From: Deltaproteobacteria bacterium
GTDB taxonomy: Bacteria > Desulfobacterota > Desulfuromonadia > Desulfuromonadales > Geopsychrobacteraceae
Assembly: GCA_024279255.1 (NCBI GenBank)
Contig: JAJRRT010000011.1
Coordinates: 1-61,990, forward strand
DNA: 61,990 nt
Direction of reading: 5' to 3'
The position numbers were made by a program, and so were the translations under genes. This document shows positions 53,369 through 61,785 of the stretch, one piece after another. The notes under the pieces were generated by a model. It searched no databases and was not told where the DNA came from. It saw nothing but the letters and a program-made list of their open reading frames with translations. Within the stretch, counting starts at the first letter, position 1. Each line of letters starts with the position of its first letter.

Positions 53369-53698
53369 ATGGATAAGAAAAGTCGGATCGAGGCCTTGAA
53401 TCAAAAAGCCCGGGCCATAGAGGCATTGTCAGAAGGAGAAAAAAAATCTGTGGAGGCTCTCTCGGAGGGAGATCCCTTGAATATGCCGGTCGGCTGCACC
53501 ACCATCTTTGACACCGGCTGGGAAACCAACCCGCGTCCGACCTATCCGGTCAGTAACTGCCAGTCCTCGGCGCGTGACTATCACGGTTGTGCCGGGGATT
53601 GCTGGTGGCCAGCCCAGGTTCCGGATGGCCTCACCAATAATCCGGATTTCGACGTGGCTTGTCCCAATATCGCCCGGGACTGGCGCACTCTGAAATAG
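53369..53698 (+). CDS. qhpC: Quinohemoprotein amine dehydrogenase, gamma subunit (CTQ precursor)
   Basis: The small catalytic subunit that carries cysteine tryptophylquinone (CTQ), 109 aa. Aligning by eye with the Paracoccus protein, every crosslinking residue is kept: Cys43-Glu52, Cys64-Asp70 and Cys78-Asp86 for the thioethers, and Cys74 with Trp80 for CTQ. The leader is about 34-36 residues (highly charged, DKKSRIEALNQKARAIEAL) and contains no Sec signal, as expected for export by QhpF and cleavage by QhpE. The fifth Cys, Cys98, is extra. The 71-base spacing to the beta gene is typical of the operon. Confidence 0.95.
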   Translation: MDKKSRIEALNQKARAIEALSEGEKKSVEALSEGDPLNMPVGCTTIFDTGWETNPRPTYPVSNCQSSARDYHGCAGDCWWPAQVPDGLTNNPDFDVACPNIARDWRTLK

Positions 53699-53770
53699 GA
53701 AGGAATGGTCGCTTGTCGGGTCAGACAACAGGCGCAAAACACCTTCATTTTTGAATAACAGGAGTCATTC

Positions 53771-54781
53771 ATGAACATCAAAAAGTACGGCTTTCTAGCA
53801 GCAATACTGCTTTGCACCATGGTGGTCAGTGATCGGGCCGAGGCCAAGGATCTGATATTCCACATGGGCAATGAAATGATCCAGGTCATCGATGCCGACA
53901 CCGATGAAATAACCAATATCCCGATCGTAGGAGCCTCCCGCGACTCGGTCTTCTCAGCGGACAAGAAGTTTCTCTATGTGACTGGTACCCGCAGGGTTAT
54001 TCACACCCTTGACCTGGAGAAGATGCAGATTGTCAACAGCATCAAGGTCGAAGAAAAAGGCTGGGAACGCTTCATCTACGGGTTCGTCGTCAGTCAGGAC
54101 GGCAAGACCGGCTACGTCAATGTTTTTTCCCGTCGGACCGAAGCGGGTGAGGTGGTCATCGACCAACCCGAGCTTCTCCAGATCAATCTCGCCACCGGCA
54201 AGATCCTGCGCAGCCTGGACGTGCCCTTTGGTGTGGTCAGCTTAAGCCTGGTCGAAAACGACACGAAGGTGTACGCCCTTGGCCAGGACATCTATACCAT
54301 CGACGTCTCGAAAAAGCAGATGAAGATTGTCGATACTATCTCGATGTTCGAGCGGGGAATCAACATCCTGGCGTTGTGGCACTACACCGCCGAGAATGAC
54401 GGTGTCTGGCTTTCTCCCTACTACTCTGCCGAAGGGATGGGATTGCTGAGCATCGATACCAAAAGCGGAAAGATCACCGAGACCATGCTGCAGGGCGAGC
54501 CACCCTTTGCTTACAATGCGATTTACTCCCCCGACAAGACCAAGGCCTACACCATTATGGATGATGTGGCCGTCATCGACCTGAAAAGCAGAACCTACGA
54601 GAAGATCGTGCCGATTGCAGAAGGAACCTGCTACGGCATCATTCCGACTACTGATGGCAAGAAACTCTATGCCGGAGCAGGTGGCTCAACGATTACGGTC
54701 TTCGATGCCGAAACCATGCTGCCGATCAAGGTGTTACAGATGGAAACCGATGGCATGGGCATGCGCAGGTTGACCTTGTAG
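53771..54781 (+). CDS. qhpB: Quinohemoprotein amine dehydrogenase, beta subunit
   Basis: A periplasmic seven-bladed beta-propeller, 336 aa, that with the alpha and gamma subunits forms the amine oxidation site. The signal peptide ends near residue 25 (DRAEAKD). Repeats such as KFLYVTGTRRVIHTLDLEKM, AYTIMDDVAVIDLKSRTYEK and KLYAGAGGSTITVFDAETM mark the propeller blades. Resemblance to methylamine dehydrogenase heavy chains is of the same kind. ACAGGAG precedes the ATG. Confidence 0.93.
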   Translation: MNIKKYGFLAAILLCTMVVSDRAEAKDLIFHMGNEMIQVIDADTDEITNIPIVGASRDSVFSADKKFLYVTGTRRVIHTLDLEKMQIVNSIKVEEKGWERFIYGFVVSQDGKTGYVNVFSRRTEAGEVVIDQPELLQINLATGKILRSLDVPFGVVSLSLVENDTKVYALGQDIYTIDVSKKQMKIVDTISMFERGINILALWHYTAENDGVWLSPYYSAEGMGLLSIDTKSGKITETMLQGEPPFAYNAIYSPDKTKAYTIMDDVAVIDLKSRTYEKIVPIAEGTCYGIIPTTDGKKLYAGAGGSTITVFDAETMLPIKVLQMETDGMGMRRLTL

Positions 54782-54796
54782 CCAAACGGAGGGGCT

Positions 54797-54836
54797 GCGG
54801 AGTCTGGGAATCAACCTTCGAATTTTCAGGCTCCGC
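54797..54836 (+). terminator. Imperfect hairpin between qhpB and the U32 pair
   Basis: GCGGAGTCTG and CAGGCTCCGC pair at nine of ten positions around a 20-base loop. No T-run follows, so it is more likely an mRNA-stability or attenuation element that separates structural from maturation genes. Confidence 0.4.
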
Positions 54837-54868
54837 GCCTTGATTTTGGATCCAGTTGAAAGGCAGAT

Positions 54869-55693
54869 ATGGAATACGCGCTACGGCTATCGAGTCCCGG
54901 ACCCTTACCGGAGGACCCTCGCTGGTTGTGTCCATCAAACTGGCAGGCTCTGCTCCCCGAAGGGCCCCTTAAAGCCATCTATTTCGGTTCCGAATTCTGT
55001 CAGGACCTGCTCCCCGGCTGCGAAGAGGCTGAACAGTTTTGTGCGCTGGCCAGGGAGGCTGGGATAGAAGCGGTCCTGCTGACCCCGGTGGTTCGTGCCG
55101 ACGGGCTTTGTCGGGTTGAGACGCTGGTCAGCGACCTCAAAAGCCAGGGCTGGTCACCGACTCTCGTCTTTAACGATCTTGGGGTGTTGCGGATGCTGCG
55201 CAACGAGCACCCACAGATCAAACGCCAGGCCGGCCGGCTGATCAACCGTGCTCTCAGGGATCCGCGTCTTGCCGAACAGCCTTCGACAGCGCAAACCACG
55301 GAGTCGACCCGAGGTGGGCAGATTCGTGACCTGTTGTCGCGCTTCGGTGTCGCCGGGCTGGAGACCGATCCCGATCTGGAAGGGACCTACCTCGGAGATG
55401 GGACGGACGGTCTGCAGCGGGTGTTGCATCTGCCCTACGCCTTTGCAGCCTCCGGTCGAAACTGTCTGCTCAAGGCTGAAACCCGGAAAGAAGAGAAGAA
55501 TTTCGCTAAGTTGCTGAGTCGTCCCTGTTCCGCTCCATGCCGGGAACACTGGCACGCGGAGGAACGCACTGACCTTGAATTTCCCCTCTGGCGCGCAGGG
55601 AACACTCTTTTTTATGAGGTGCCCCGGACAGCGGTTGAGGCGCATTTGCACCAGGCCGACAGAATCGTCATTCACGAAAGGCCGATGCCATGA
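54869..55693 (+). CDS. UbiV-like U32 family protein (candidate CTQ hydroxylation subunit)
   Basis: A 274-aa cytoplasmic protein resembling UbiV of the U32 family, which holds a [4Fe-4S] cluster and works with UbiU in O2-independent hydroxylation. Signs of kinship are AIYFGSEFC (Cys44, where UbiV has YLGEVVC), LVFNDLGVLRML and AGRLINRALRDPRL, a stretch typical of U32 relatives. Three C-terminal cysteines, Cys199, Cys220 and Cys224, follow the Cys-x(n)-Cys-x3-Cys layout of the UbiV cluster. The gap between the first two is longer than in UbiV. The next gene overlaps by four bases. Its place in the qhp operon suggests action on the QhpC tryptophan; that is inference. Confidence 0.75.
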   Translation: MEYALRLSSPGPLPEDPRWLCPSNWQALLPEGPLKAIYFGSEFCQDLLPGCEEAEQFCALAREAGIEAVLLTPVVRADGLCRVETLVSDLKSQGWSPTLVFNDLGVLRMLRNEHPQIKRQAGRLINRALRDPRLAEQPSTAQTTESTRGGQIRDLLSRFGVAGLETDPDLEGTYLGDGTDGLQRVLHLPYAFAASGRNCLLKAETRKEEKNFAKLLSRPCSAPCREHWHAEERTDLEFPLWRAGNTLFYEVPRTAVEAHLHQADRIVIHERPMP

Positions 55694-56658
55694 GACTACT
55701 TGCTCCCCTGAGGAATTCTTCAGAGGTGGAACCTCTGCTGGCGGCCGGAGCCGAAGAGTTCTACTGCGGGCTTACTCCGCCGGCCTGGCAGGAGACTTTC
55801 AGCCAGAGTTGGATCAACCGCCGCTCGCCGGCGTCCGCCGGGGTTTCAGATCTTGCCGATTTTCGGCAGATCCTGACCCGCGCGGCAGGGCTACCTGTAT
55901 ATGTGGCTCTCAACGCACCTTTTTATCCGGCCGGGGCCATGGAGATGCTCACTGCGTTCAGTGTCAGGCTCCTTGAAGAGGGGGCCTCCGGGTTGATTGT
56001 CGCCGACCTCGACCTTCTGCTCGCCCTGACCGATGCCGGTCTGGCCTCCAGGATTCACCTTTCAAGCCTTGCCACCTGCACCAATCCCGGTTCTGCCGCC
56101 TTCTTTCAGGAACTGGGAGTCTCCAGGATCATTCTACCGCGGCATCTGACCCTGGATGAAATCGAAGAATGCCTGATCCCCGGACTGGAGTTCGAGACCT
56201 TCCTGTTAAACGACGGCTGTGCCTTTGAGGAAGGGCTTTGCGCAACGACCCATGCCGCCGGGGCCTTTTGCCTGAATGATGCGGAACAAACTCAGTCGAT
56301 CTCAAGCCAGACCCTGGAGAACTATGAATTCTGGAAGTGGACTCTGAATCATTGCGGCTGCAAAACCAACCGTGGCTACCCTGTTGGCCCCTGCGGGTTG
56401 TGCGCCTTGCCGAGATTACTTAAGGCCGGGGTGAGCAGCCTCAAGGTGGTGGGGCGTGAGGCTTCTCTGGACAGGAAAAAAGCCTCGGTGAGCCTGGCCG
56501 CCATGGCGTTGCAATTGGCCCGTTCCGGTGCCGGGTCTGAGGAGATCCGTGCGGCGGTGATCGCGCTGCGTGGTGGAGCCTCACTCTGTCAGGGAGGGCA
56601 CCTCTGCTACTATCCCGATGTCTGGGCCGGACAGGAACCAGAGGGGGACAAGTGCTGA
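55690..56658 (+). CDS. UbiU-like U32 family protein (candidate CTQ hydroxylation subunit)
   Basis: A 322-aa protein of the U32 'peptidase' family. It opens RLLAPLRNSSEVEPLLAAGA and then EEFYCG, the standard U32 start (LLAP-G----AGA---Y-G). The middle contains SRIILPRHLTLDEIEECL, equal to the family's R-LSL-EI segment. Cluster-type cysteines follow in LLNDGCAFEEGLC, AFCLND, NHCGCKTN and GPCGLCALP. The late SSLKVVGREAS is another U32 landmark. It overlaps the UbiV-like gene and, by seven bases, qhpF, so all three are translationally linked. In ubiquinone synthesis the analogous pair hydroxylates without oxygen. Here the operon lacks QhpG, the oxygen-dependent enzyme. Older 'collagenase' names for U32 proteins should not be taken literally. 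Confidence 0.85.
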   Translation: MRLLAPLRNSSEVEPLLAAGAEEFYCGLTPPAWQETFSQSWINRRSPASAGVSDLADFRQILTRAAGLPVYVALNAPFYPAGAMEMLTAFSVRLLEEGASGLIVADLDLLLALTDAGLASRIHLSSLATCTNPGSAAFFQELGVSRIILPRHLTLDEIEECLIPGLEFETFLLNDGCAFEEGLCATTHAAGAFCLNDAEQTQSISSQTLENYEFWKWTLNHCGCKTNRGYPVGPCGLCALPRLLKAGVSSLKVVGREASLDRKKASVSLAAMALQLARSGAGSEEIRAAVIALRGGASLCQGGHLCYYPDVWAGQEPEGDKC

Positions 56659-58400
56659 AAGCGATTAAACAATTTACACGCCACTTGCGGGGTAAGAAGG
56701 GTTTGCTTACGGCGGTATTTCTTCTTGGCTTGGCCGGGTCGGCAACCTCTTTGGCGACGCCCCTGATCGGCAAGAGCTTTATCGATGCCGTAGCGGAGCG
56801 CAGAGATTTCTCCGGCGTGCCGTTGATTGCCGCAGCTCTGCTCGGGTTGGCCGTAGCTGATCTATTGCTGGGGACGCTGACCCGGGTGGTGCATACCAAA
56901 CTCTCGGCAGCTGTGCTGGTCGAGATCAGGGAGCGAATATTCGCGCACTGTATTAATGCGCCACTGACGGCGCTTGAGCGTTTTCGCCACGGTGACCTGC
57001 TGAGCAGGTTTGGGACCGATATCTCCAAGATTCAGACTCTGCTGGTTGATGGAGCTCTCGGTTTTATTCAAAACCTGATCTTTCTGATCGTGGCGGCAGT
57101 AATTCTATTCAACCTCTCCAGTAGTCTGGCCCTGTGGAGTTTTCTGGGGATTGCCATCGCACTGGTGGTTACCGCCGCCTTTCGGGGCCCGATTGAATCG
57201 GGGACCAGGGGGATTCGGGAGGTCATGGCCGGACTCTCACACTTTCTTTCGGAACGGCTGGGGGCCTTGCGTGCCATACGCTTGCATGCCACTCAGCAAG
57301 AGGAACAGCAGCGCTTTGGTCGACATAATGCCGATCTGGTCAGCAAGCTGTTGAAGTTTCAGGTGCTGGATGCGGCTGCTTCAGGCCTGCCTGGCATTAC
57401 CCTGACCGCGAACCTGGCCTGGATCTATCTCTTGGGGGGCGGGTTGCTGGAGCGGGGCGAGATCAGCCTGGGGACTTTTGTCGCCTTCATCCTTTATCAG
57501 GGCCGTCTGTACGGGCCTGCGCGAGGATTGTTGGGGCTGGTGAGGAATCTTCAGGAGGTGCGTGTGAGTCTGGAACGGGTCACAGAGGTCCTCAATGACG
57601 AAGGCGAACTCTGTGGTCAGACGAGGAGGGATGATCGCTGCGCGGCCGGTCTCCTCATCAAGGATATCTCCTTTACTTATCCGGGAAACCCACAGCTGTT
57701 GCATGGCGTAACTCTTCAGATCTCCGCCGGGGAGCGGGTGGCTCTTTTCGGTACTTCTGGAGCGGGGAAGTCGACTCTGGTGCAGATTCTTTTCGGGCTG
57801 CGCCGGGCGCAGCAAGGACAAGTTTTATTGGGCGGAAGGAGCATCGGTTATGCGGGGAGCGATCCCTTTCTGCTGCATGCATCGGTTGAGGAGAACCTAC
57901 GCTACGGAAATCCTCAGGTCAGTTTCGATGCAGTCGTTGATGCGGCGCGCATTGCTGCGGTTCACGATTTTGTTGAAGAACTCCCACAGGGCTACCAGAC
58001 GATCATCGGTGGTCGGGGCCTGGCGCTCTCTGACGGGCAGCGACAGAGGTTGGGGATTGCCCGGCTGGTTCTGAAGCACCCCGATATTCTGGTTTTTGAT
58101 GAAGCCTTCTCAGCGCTGGATCCCGAGACCGAGGCTCTGGTGCGGCGTAACCTCTGGAATCATTTCCAGAAGCAGATCATTTTGATGATAACGCATCGGC
58201 TCGGGGGATTGGACGAGTTCGATCATCTTTATCTGCTGCAGAACGGGCGACTTCGTGAGGTTGACGAAAAGGGGCTTGTTGTGGCTTTAGGGGTGTTTCC
58301 TCTCAGTGAAACCGGAGCAGATGGAAGAGTTGCAACTCAACCAATTGTTCAACCAGCACATAACAGCCACGCTCTTGAAGTGGCACGGAGATCGGCATGA
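56652..58400 (+). CDS. qhpF: ABC transporter QhpF, exporter of the gamma subunit
   Basis: A full-length half-transporter of 582 aa with a membrane domain of six helices (about 20-310) and a nucleotide-binding domain. Walker A GTSGAGKST, signature LSDGQRQRLGIA (a D in place of the usual G at the second position of LSGGQ), Walker B ILVFDEAF and the H-loop MITHRL are present. In characterised qhp operons QhpF carries the crosslinked gamma subunit to the periplasm. The start is GTG at 56652, overlapping the stop of the preceding gene. The C-terminal tail of about 60 residues after the ATPase domain is unusual. Confidence 0.9.
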   Translation: MLKAIKQFTRHLRGKKGLLTAVFLLGLAGSATSLATPLIGKSFIDAVAERRDFSGVPLIAAALLGLAVADLLLGTLTRVVHTKLSAAVLVEIRERIFAHCINAPLTALERFRHGDLLSRFGTDISKIQTLLVDGALGFIQNLIFLIVAAVILFNLSSSLALWSFLGIAIALVVTAAFRGPIESGTRGIREVMAGLSHFLSERLGALRAIRLHATQQEEQQRFGRHNADLVSKLLKFQVLDAAASGLPGITLTANLAWIYLLGGGLLERGEISLGTFVAFILYQGRLYGPARGLLGLVRNLQEVRVSLERVTEVLNDEGELCGQTRRDDRCAAGLLIKDISFTYPGNPQLLHGVTLQISAGERVALFGTSGAGKSTLVQILFGLRRAQQGQVLLGGRSIGYAGSDPFLLHASVEENLRYGNPQVSFDAVVDAARIAAVHDFVEELPQGYQTIIGGRGLALSDGQRQRLGIARLVLKHPDILVFDEAFSALDPETEALVRRNLWNHFQKQIILMITHRLGGLDEFDHLYLLQNGRLREVDEKGLVVALGVFPLSETGADGRVATQPIVQPAHNSHALEVARRSA

Positions 58401-59080
58401 ATCAGCAGTTGAGCTCCGCCGCCGCAAGGACTCTTCGGGTTGGGATTATCGACACCGGAGTGAACCCCTGGCATTCCCATGTCCGCGGGCAGGTGAGTGG
58501 AATTCGGATTTTTTCGGACGCTCAAGGGAGAATTCAGGAGGATGAAGATTTTCGGGACATTGTCGGCCATGGTACGGCGGTCGCCGGAATTCTGCGTCAA
58601 GGGTTGCCCGATGCAGAACTCTTTGTTGTGCGGGTCTTTGATGGGGAGCTGAATGCCTATCCGTCGTTGGTGGCCCGGGCTCTTCTGAGGGCCGCTGCTG
58701 AAGGGTGCCAGATTATCAACCTCAGTTTGGGAATGCCTCCTGGCCCGGGAAGTGATGTTCTTGAGCAGGCCTGCCGAGCTGTGCTGGAGGCAGGATCTGT
58801 GCTGGTGGCGGCTGGTCATCCACAGAAGCCGGGTCTGCTTCCTGCGGCGTTGGCCGGTGTGGTTGGTGTGATCTCCGCCGAGCATCTTAAACCAGGGGAG
58901 ATTGAGATCAATCCGCAGCGCTCCTATTCACATCAGGCCTCAGGCTGGCCGCGCGATCTAAAAGGCCTGCCACCTGCTGTGAACCTGTGGGGCAATTCTT
59001 TCGCCTGTGCTCGGGTCAGTCTCGATTTGGCGCTAAATACCAGCCTGGGCAAAGAGGATAATTTGTCCCTTTGCCTTTGA
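58397..59080 (+). CDS. qhpE: Subtilisin-like protease QhpE, leader peptidase of QhpC
   Basis: A compact serine protease of 227 aa with the subtilase triad: Asp19 in IIDTG, His58 in GHGTAVAG and Ser201 in WGNSFA. The segment VAAGHPQ has His where many subtilases have the oxyanion Asn, a point worth noting. There is no signal peptide, so it acts in the cytoplasm on the crosslinked gamma subunit, as QhpE does in Paracoccus. It overlaps qhpF by four bases. The small size is normal for QhpE. Confidence 0.9.
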   Translation: MNQQLSSAAARTLRVGIIDTGVNPWHSHVRGQVSGIRIFSDAQGRIQEDEDFRDIVGHGTAVAGILRQGLPDAELFVVRVFDGELNAYPSLVARALLRAAAEGCQIINLSLGMPPGPGSDVLEQACRAVLEAGSVLVAAGHPQKPGLLPAALAGVVGVISAEHLKPGEIEINPQRSYSHQASGWPRDLKGLPPAVNLWGNSFACARVSLDLALNTSLGKEDNLSLCL

Positions 59081-59153
59081 ATCGCGTGTATTGCTGCATT
59101 TTTCGAATTTCTCGTACGTTCACGTCTGCCAGCTATAGGAAAGGATTGAATCG

Positions 59154-60881
59154 ATGCCCGGAAAAGTATTTCGCGTCAATATGTCAAATCTGTCGGTGAG
59201 TATAGAAGAATTTCCCGCTAAATGGGCGGGTCTCGGAGGACGGGGTTTGACCTCGACCATCGTCGCCCAGGAAGTGCCGCCGACCTGTCATCCGCTTGGC
59301 GAGCACAATAAGCTGGTTTTTGCACCGGGATTATTGACCGGAACAGCTGCCGCCAATTCAGGGCGCATGTCGGCCGGAGCCAAAAGCCCACTGACCGGTG
59401 GGATCAAGGAGAGCAATGTTGGTGGGACAGCCGGTCAGCTGTACGCACGAATGGGGATCAGGGCGCTTATCATCGAGGGACAACCGACCGGTGACGGTTT
59501 CTACCGTTTGCATATCACCAAGGATGCTGTTGAGATCAGTGAAGATACCGAACTGGTTGGTCAGGGCAATTTCGCGGTGATTGAGACCCTCATGCAGAGA
59601 ATGGGCAAGCGGGTCGGGGTGCTCAGTATCGGCAGCGCCGGTGAAAGGAAAATGGCTGCGGCCAATATTTCTGTTTGCGATCCGGAAGGGAAAATCCGCA
59701 GTTTCGGCCGCGGCGGTCTTGGTGCCGTCATGGGCGCAAAGAGGATTAAATGCATCACCCTGGACGCCACTGATGCTCCCGGGGTGGAAATTGCCGACCC
59801 AGAGCAGTTCAAAAGCGCCTCCCGGACTTTTTCCAAAGCATTGCTTGGGCATCCAGTGAGTGGGGAAGGTCTGCCGAATTTCGGAACGAACGTTCTTGTC
59901 AATGTCATCAACGAGGCTGGCGGGTTGCCGACCAGAAACTTCCGCTACGGGCAATGCGCGGGGCACGATAACTTCTCCGGCGAGACCATGCGCGAGCGTA
60001 TTCTGGAGAGAGGGGGAAAGCCCCGCCATGGCTGTCATCCCGGCTGTATCATCCAGTGCTCCCAGGTCTACAACGACAAGGATGGCAACTATCTGACTTC
60101 AGGATTTGAATACGAAACCATCTGGGGGCTTGGCGCCCATAGCGGCGTGGAGGATCTGGATCAGATCGCACTGGCTGATCAGCTTATGGATGATATCGGC
60201 GTGGATTCCATCGAAACCGTAGTTGCTGTCGGAGTGGCGATGGAGGGAGGTGCATTGCCTTTTGGTGATGGCGATGCCACCGTCAGCCTGATCAGGGAGA
60301 TCGGTTCCGGCACTCCTTTGGGACGCATTCTCGGAAATGGTGCGGCTTCAGTCGGCAAGGCCTATGGCGTGACTCGGGTGCCGGTGGTCAAGGGACAGGC
60401 GATTCCGGCCTATGATCCGCGGGCGATCAAGGGGATCGGCATCACCTATTGCACCACTCCCATGGGGGCTGATCATACGGCAGGGTACGCCGTGGCTTCG
60501 AATATCATGGGGATCGGCGGGCTGGTTAATCCACTGAGTAAGGAGGGACAGATAGAGCTATCGCGGGAATTGCAAATAGTGACTGCCGCAGTCGACAGCA
60601 CCGGTCTGTGCCTCTTTGTCGCGATGGCGCTCTCCGATGATCCCGAGGCTTTTCCCGCCCTGGTTACAATGCTCAGCGCCCGCTACGGAGAACCGTTGAC
60701 CGGTGAAGATGTCGCTGCTCTCGGGAAAAAAGTTCTTCTTCTTGAGCGCGAATTTAATCTTGCCGCTGGTTTTACTAACAAGGACGATCGTTTGCCGGAG
60801 TTTTTCAGTGAGCCGATTCCCCCTCACAATGCCGTCTGGGATTTTAGCGGGGAAGAGATCGACGAGTTCTGGAATTTTTAA
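59154..60881 (+). CDS. Aldehyde:ferredoxin oxidoreductase (tungsten/molybdenum type)
   Basis: A cytoplasmic AOR-family enzyme of 575 aa that oxidises aldehydes to acids with ferredoxin-type electron transfer, or the reverse. N-terminal GGRGLTSTIV and the pterin-contact segment SPLTGGIKESNVGG are family features. The [4Fe-4S] cysteines are Cys294, Cys298 and Cys302 in GCHPGCIIQC plus Cys486 in DSTGLC. AYDPRAIKGIGITYCTTPMG marks the second cofactor domain. It follows qhpE after 73 bases on the same strand. It is a good candidate for removing the aldehyde made from amines by the Qhp enzyme. Confidence 0.93.
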   Translation: MPGKVFRVNMSNLSVSIEEFPAKWAGLGGRGLTSTIVAQEVPPTCHPLGEHNKLVFAPGLLTGTAAANSGRMSAGAKSPLTGGIKESNVGGTAGQLYARMGIRALIIEGQPTGDGFYRLHITKDAVEISEDTELVGQGNFAVIETLMQRMGKRVGVLSIGSAGERKMAAANISVCDPEGKIRSFGRGGLGAVMGAKRIKCITLDATDAPGVEIADPEQFKSASRTFSKALLGHPVSGEGLPNFGTNVLVNVINEAGGLPTRNFRYGQCAGHDNFSGETMRERILERGGKPRHGCHPGCIIQCSQVYNDKDGNYLTSGFEYETIWGLGAHSGVEDLDQIALADQLMDDIGVDSIETVVAVGVAMEGGALPFGDGDATVSLIREIGSGTPLGRILGNGAASVGKAYGVTRVPVVKGQAIPAYDPRAIKGIGITYCTTPMGADHTAGYAVASNIMGIGGLVNPLSKEGQIELSRELQIVTAAVDSTGLCLFVAMALSDDPEAFPALVTMLSARYGEPLTGEDVAALGKKVLLLEREFNLAAGFTNKDDRLPEFFSEPIPPHNAVWDFSGEEIDEFWNF

Positions 60882-60959
60882 GTTTAAACACTTCGAAACG
60901 GGTTCAACCATGCTCCCTCGGATAGAGGGATGTGATCTATCTTCCCTTTTTGAGGCTCA

Positions 60960-61457
60960 TTAGGTGCTTACCGGTGGTGCGGCAAAATAACGCCGCACCA
61001 CCTCGGTATGCATCGGAAAGCCGAGTTCGATCGGTTCCTCGATCAGCGCGACCTCTTGGGTTTCGGATGACGTGAAGGGTTTGAGCAACTCGGTCGGCTG
61101 CGGCTTGGCCAGTCCGAAGATGACCAGGGTGTGGTCGAGGCCGTTTTGGACGTCGTAGAGACTAATCTCGCTGGCGGCGATGTCGATGCCGGTCTCCTCG
61201 TACAATTCCCGGCGGGCGCCCTGTTGCCAGGTCTCGCCGAGATCGAGGTAGCCCCCGGGGAGGGTCAGGGTCCCTTTTTGTGGTTCAATATTTCTGCGAA
61301 TGACGACCAGACCTTCTCCTAGCGGCAACAATACAACCACCACCGGCAGAGGATTCAGGTAGCTGGTGATGTGGCAGGCCTGACAATGTCTTGGCCAGGG
61401 CTCTGTGTCGGGGTATCTGTTTCCGCAATAAGAGCAGTGGGTGTTTCTTGGCAACAT
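60960..61457 (-). CDS. Nudix hydrolase with N-terminal zinc ribbon
   Basis: A 165-aa pyrophosphohydrolase. A CxxC...CxxC zinc ribbon (HCSYCGN and HCQACH) is followed by the Nudix domain. The Nudix box is GGYLDLGETWQQGARRELYE plus ETGI, complete with the REx2EE core. The zinc ribbon is typical of the NudC-like/ADP-ribose-type small Nudix branch. The ATG at 61457 with GGAAGG at a good distance is preferred to an upstream TTG. It is divergent from the mycofactocin genes and convergent with AOR; its substrate is not known. Confidence 0.9.
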   Translation of the reverse strand: MLPRNTHCSYCGNRYPDTEPWPRHCQACHITSYLNPLPVVVVLLPLGEGLVVIRRNIEPQKGTLTLPGGYLDLGETWQQGARRELYEETGIDIAASEISLYDVQNGLDHTLVIFGLAKPQPTELLKPFTSSETQEVALIEEPIELGFPMHTEVVRRYFAAPPVST

Positions 61458-61620
61458 GAATGATCCTTCCAAAATAATTTCAGCTTTAATTCCACTCTAC
61501 TGGAAAACCTCTAATCAATGAAACCATAGTTCTATTTTTGTCTGTGGATTAAATGGCCAGTGTGGAGAAAGACCACAGCCGTTTGGTCGCAAACTGGCGA
61601 CTTCGAGGTGTTTTGTGTCC

Positions 61621-61655
61621 AATATCTCTACATAGTCAGGAAATGTAGAGATATT
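61621..61655. promoter_or_regulatory. Perfect inverted repeat upstream of mftA
   Basis: Arms AATATCTCTACAT and ATGTAGAGATATT (13 bp, perfect) with a 9-base centre. The midpoint is about 95 bases before the predicted start site of the sigma-54 promoter, the normal place for an activator to bind. Confidence 0.65.
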
Positions 61656-61704
61656 CAGTGTACCGCTAACTATCTGATATTACGTAGTAAACCATTGTTT
61701 TGAT

Positions 61705-61721
61705 TTGGCATTGGCATTGCA
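61705..61721 (+). promoter_or_regulatory. Sigma-54 promoter of the mycofactocin operon
   Basis: TTGGCATTGGCATTGCA fits the -24/-12 consensus with GG and GC ten bases apart. It lies 65 bases before mftA; the start site would be near 61732. Confidence 0.8.
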
Positions 61722-61785
61722 ACGTGGATTGAGCAACAGCGCATCATTACATATGCGTATCTCATCTACCTAAAGGAGCATGACA

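Noticed and set aside
55690..56658. Reading the U32 gene as a collagenase/peptidase
   Set aside because: The name is historical. The cluster-type cysteines and operon place point to an Fe-S hydroxylase-like role, and no protease catalytic motif is evident.
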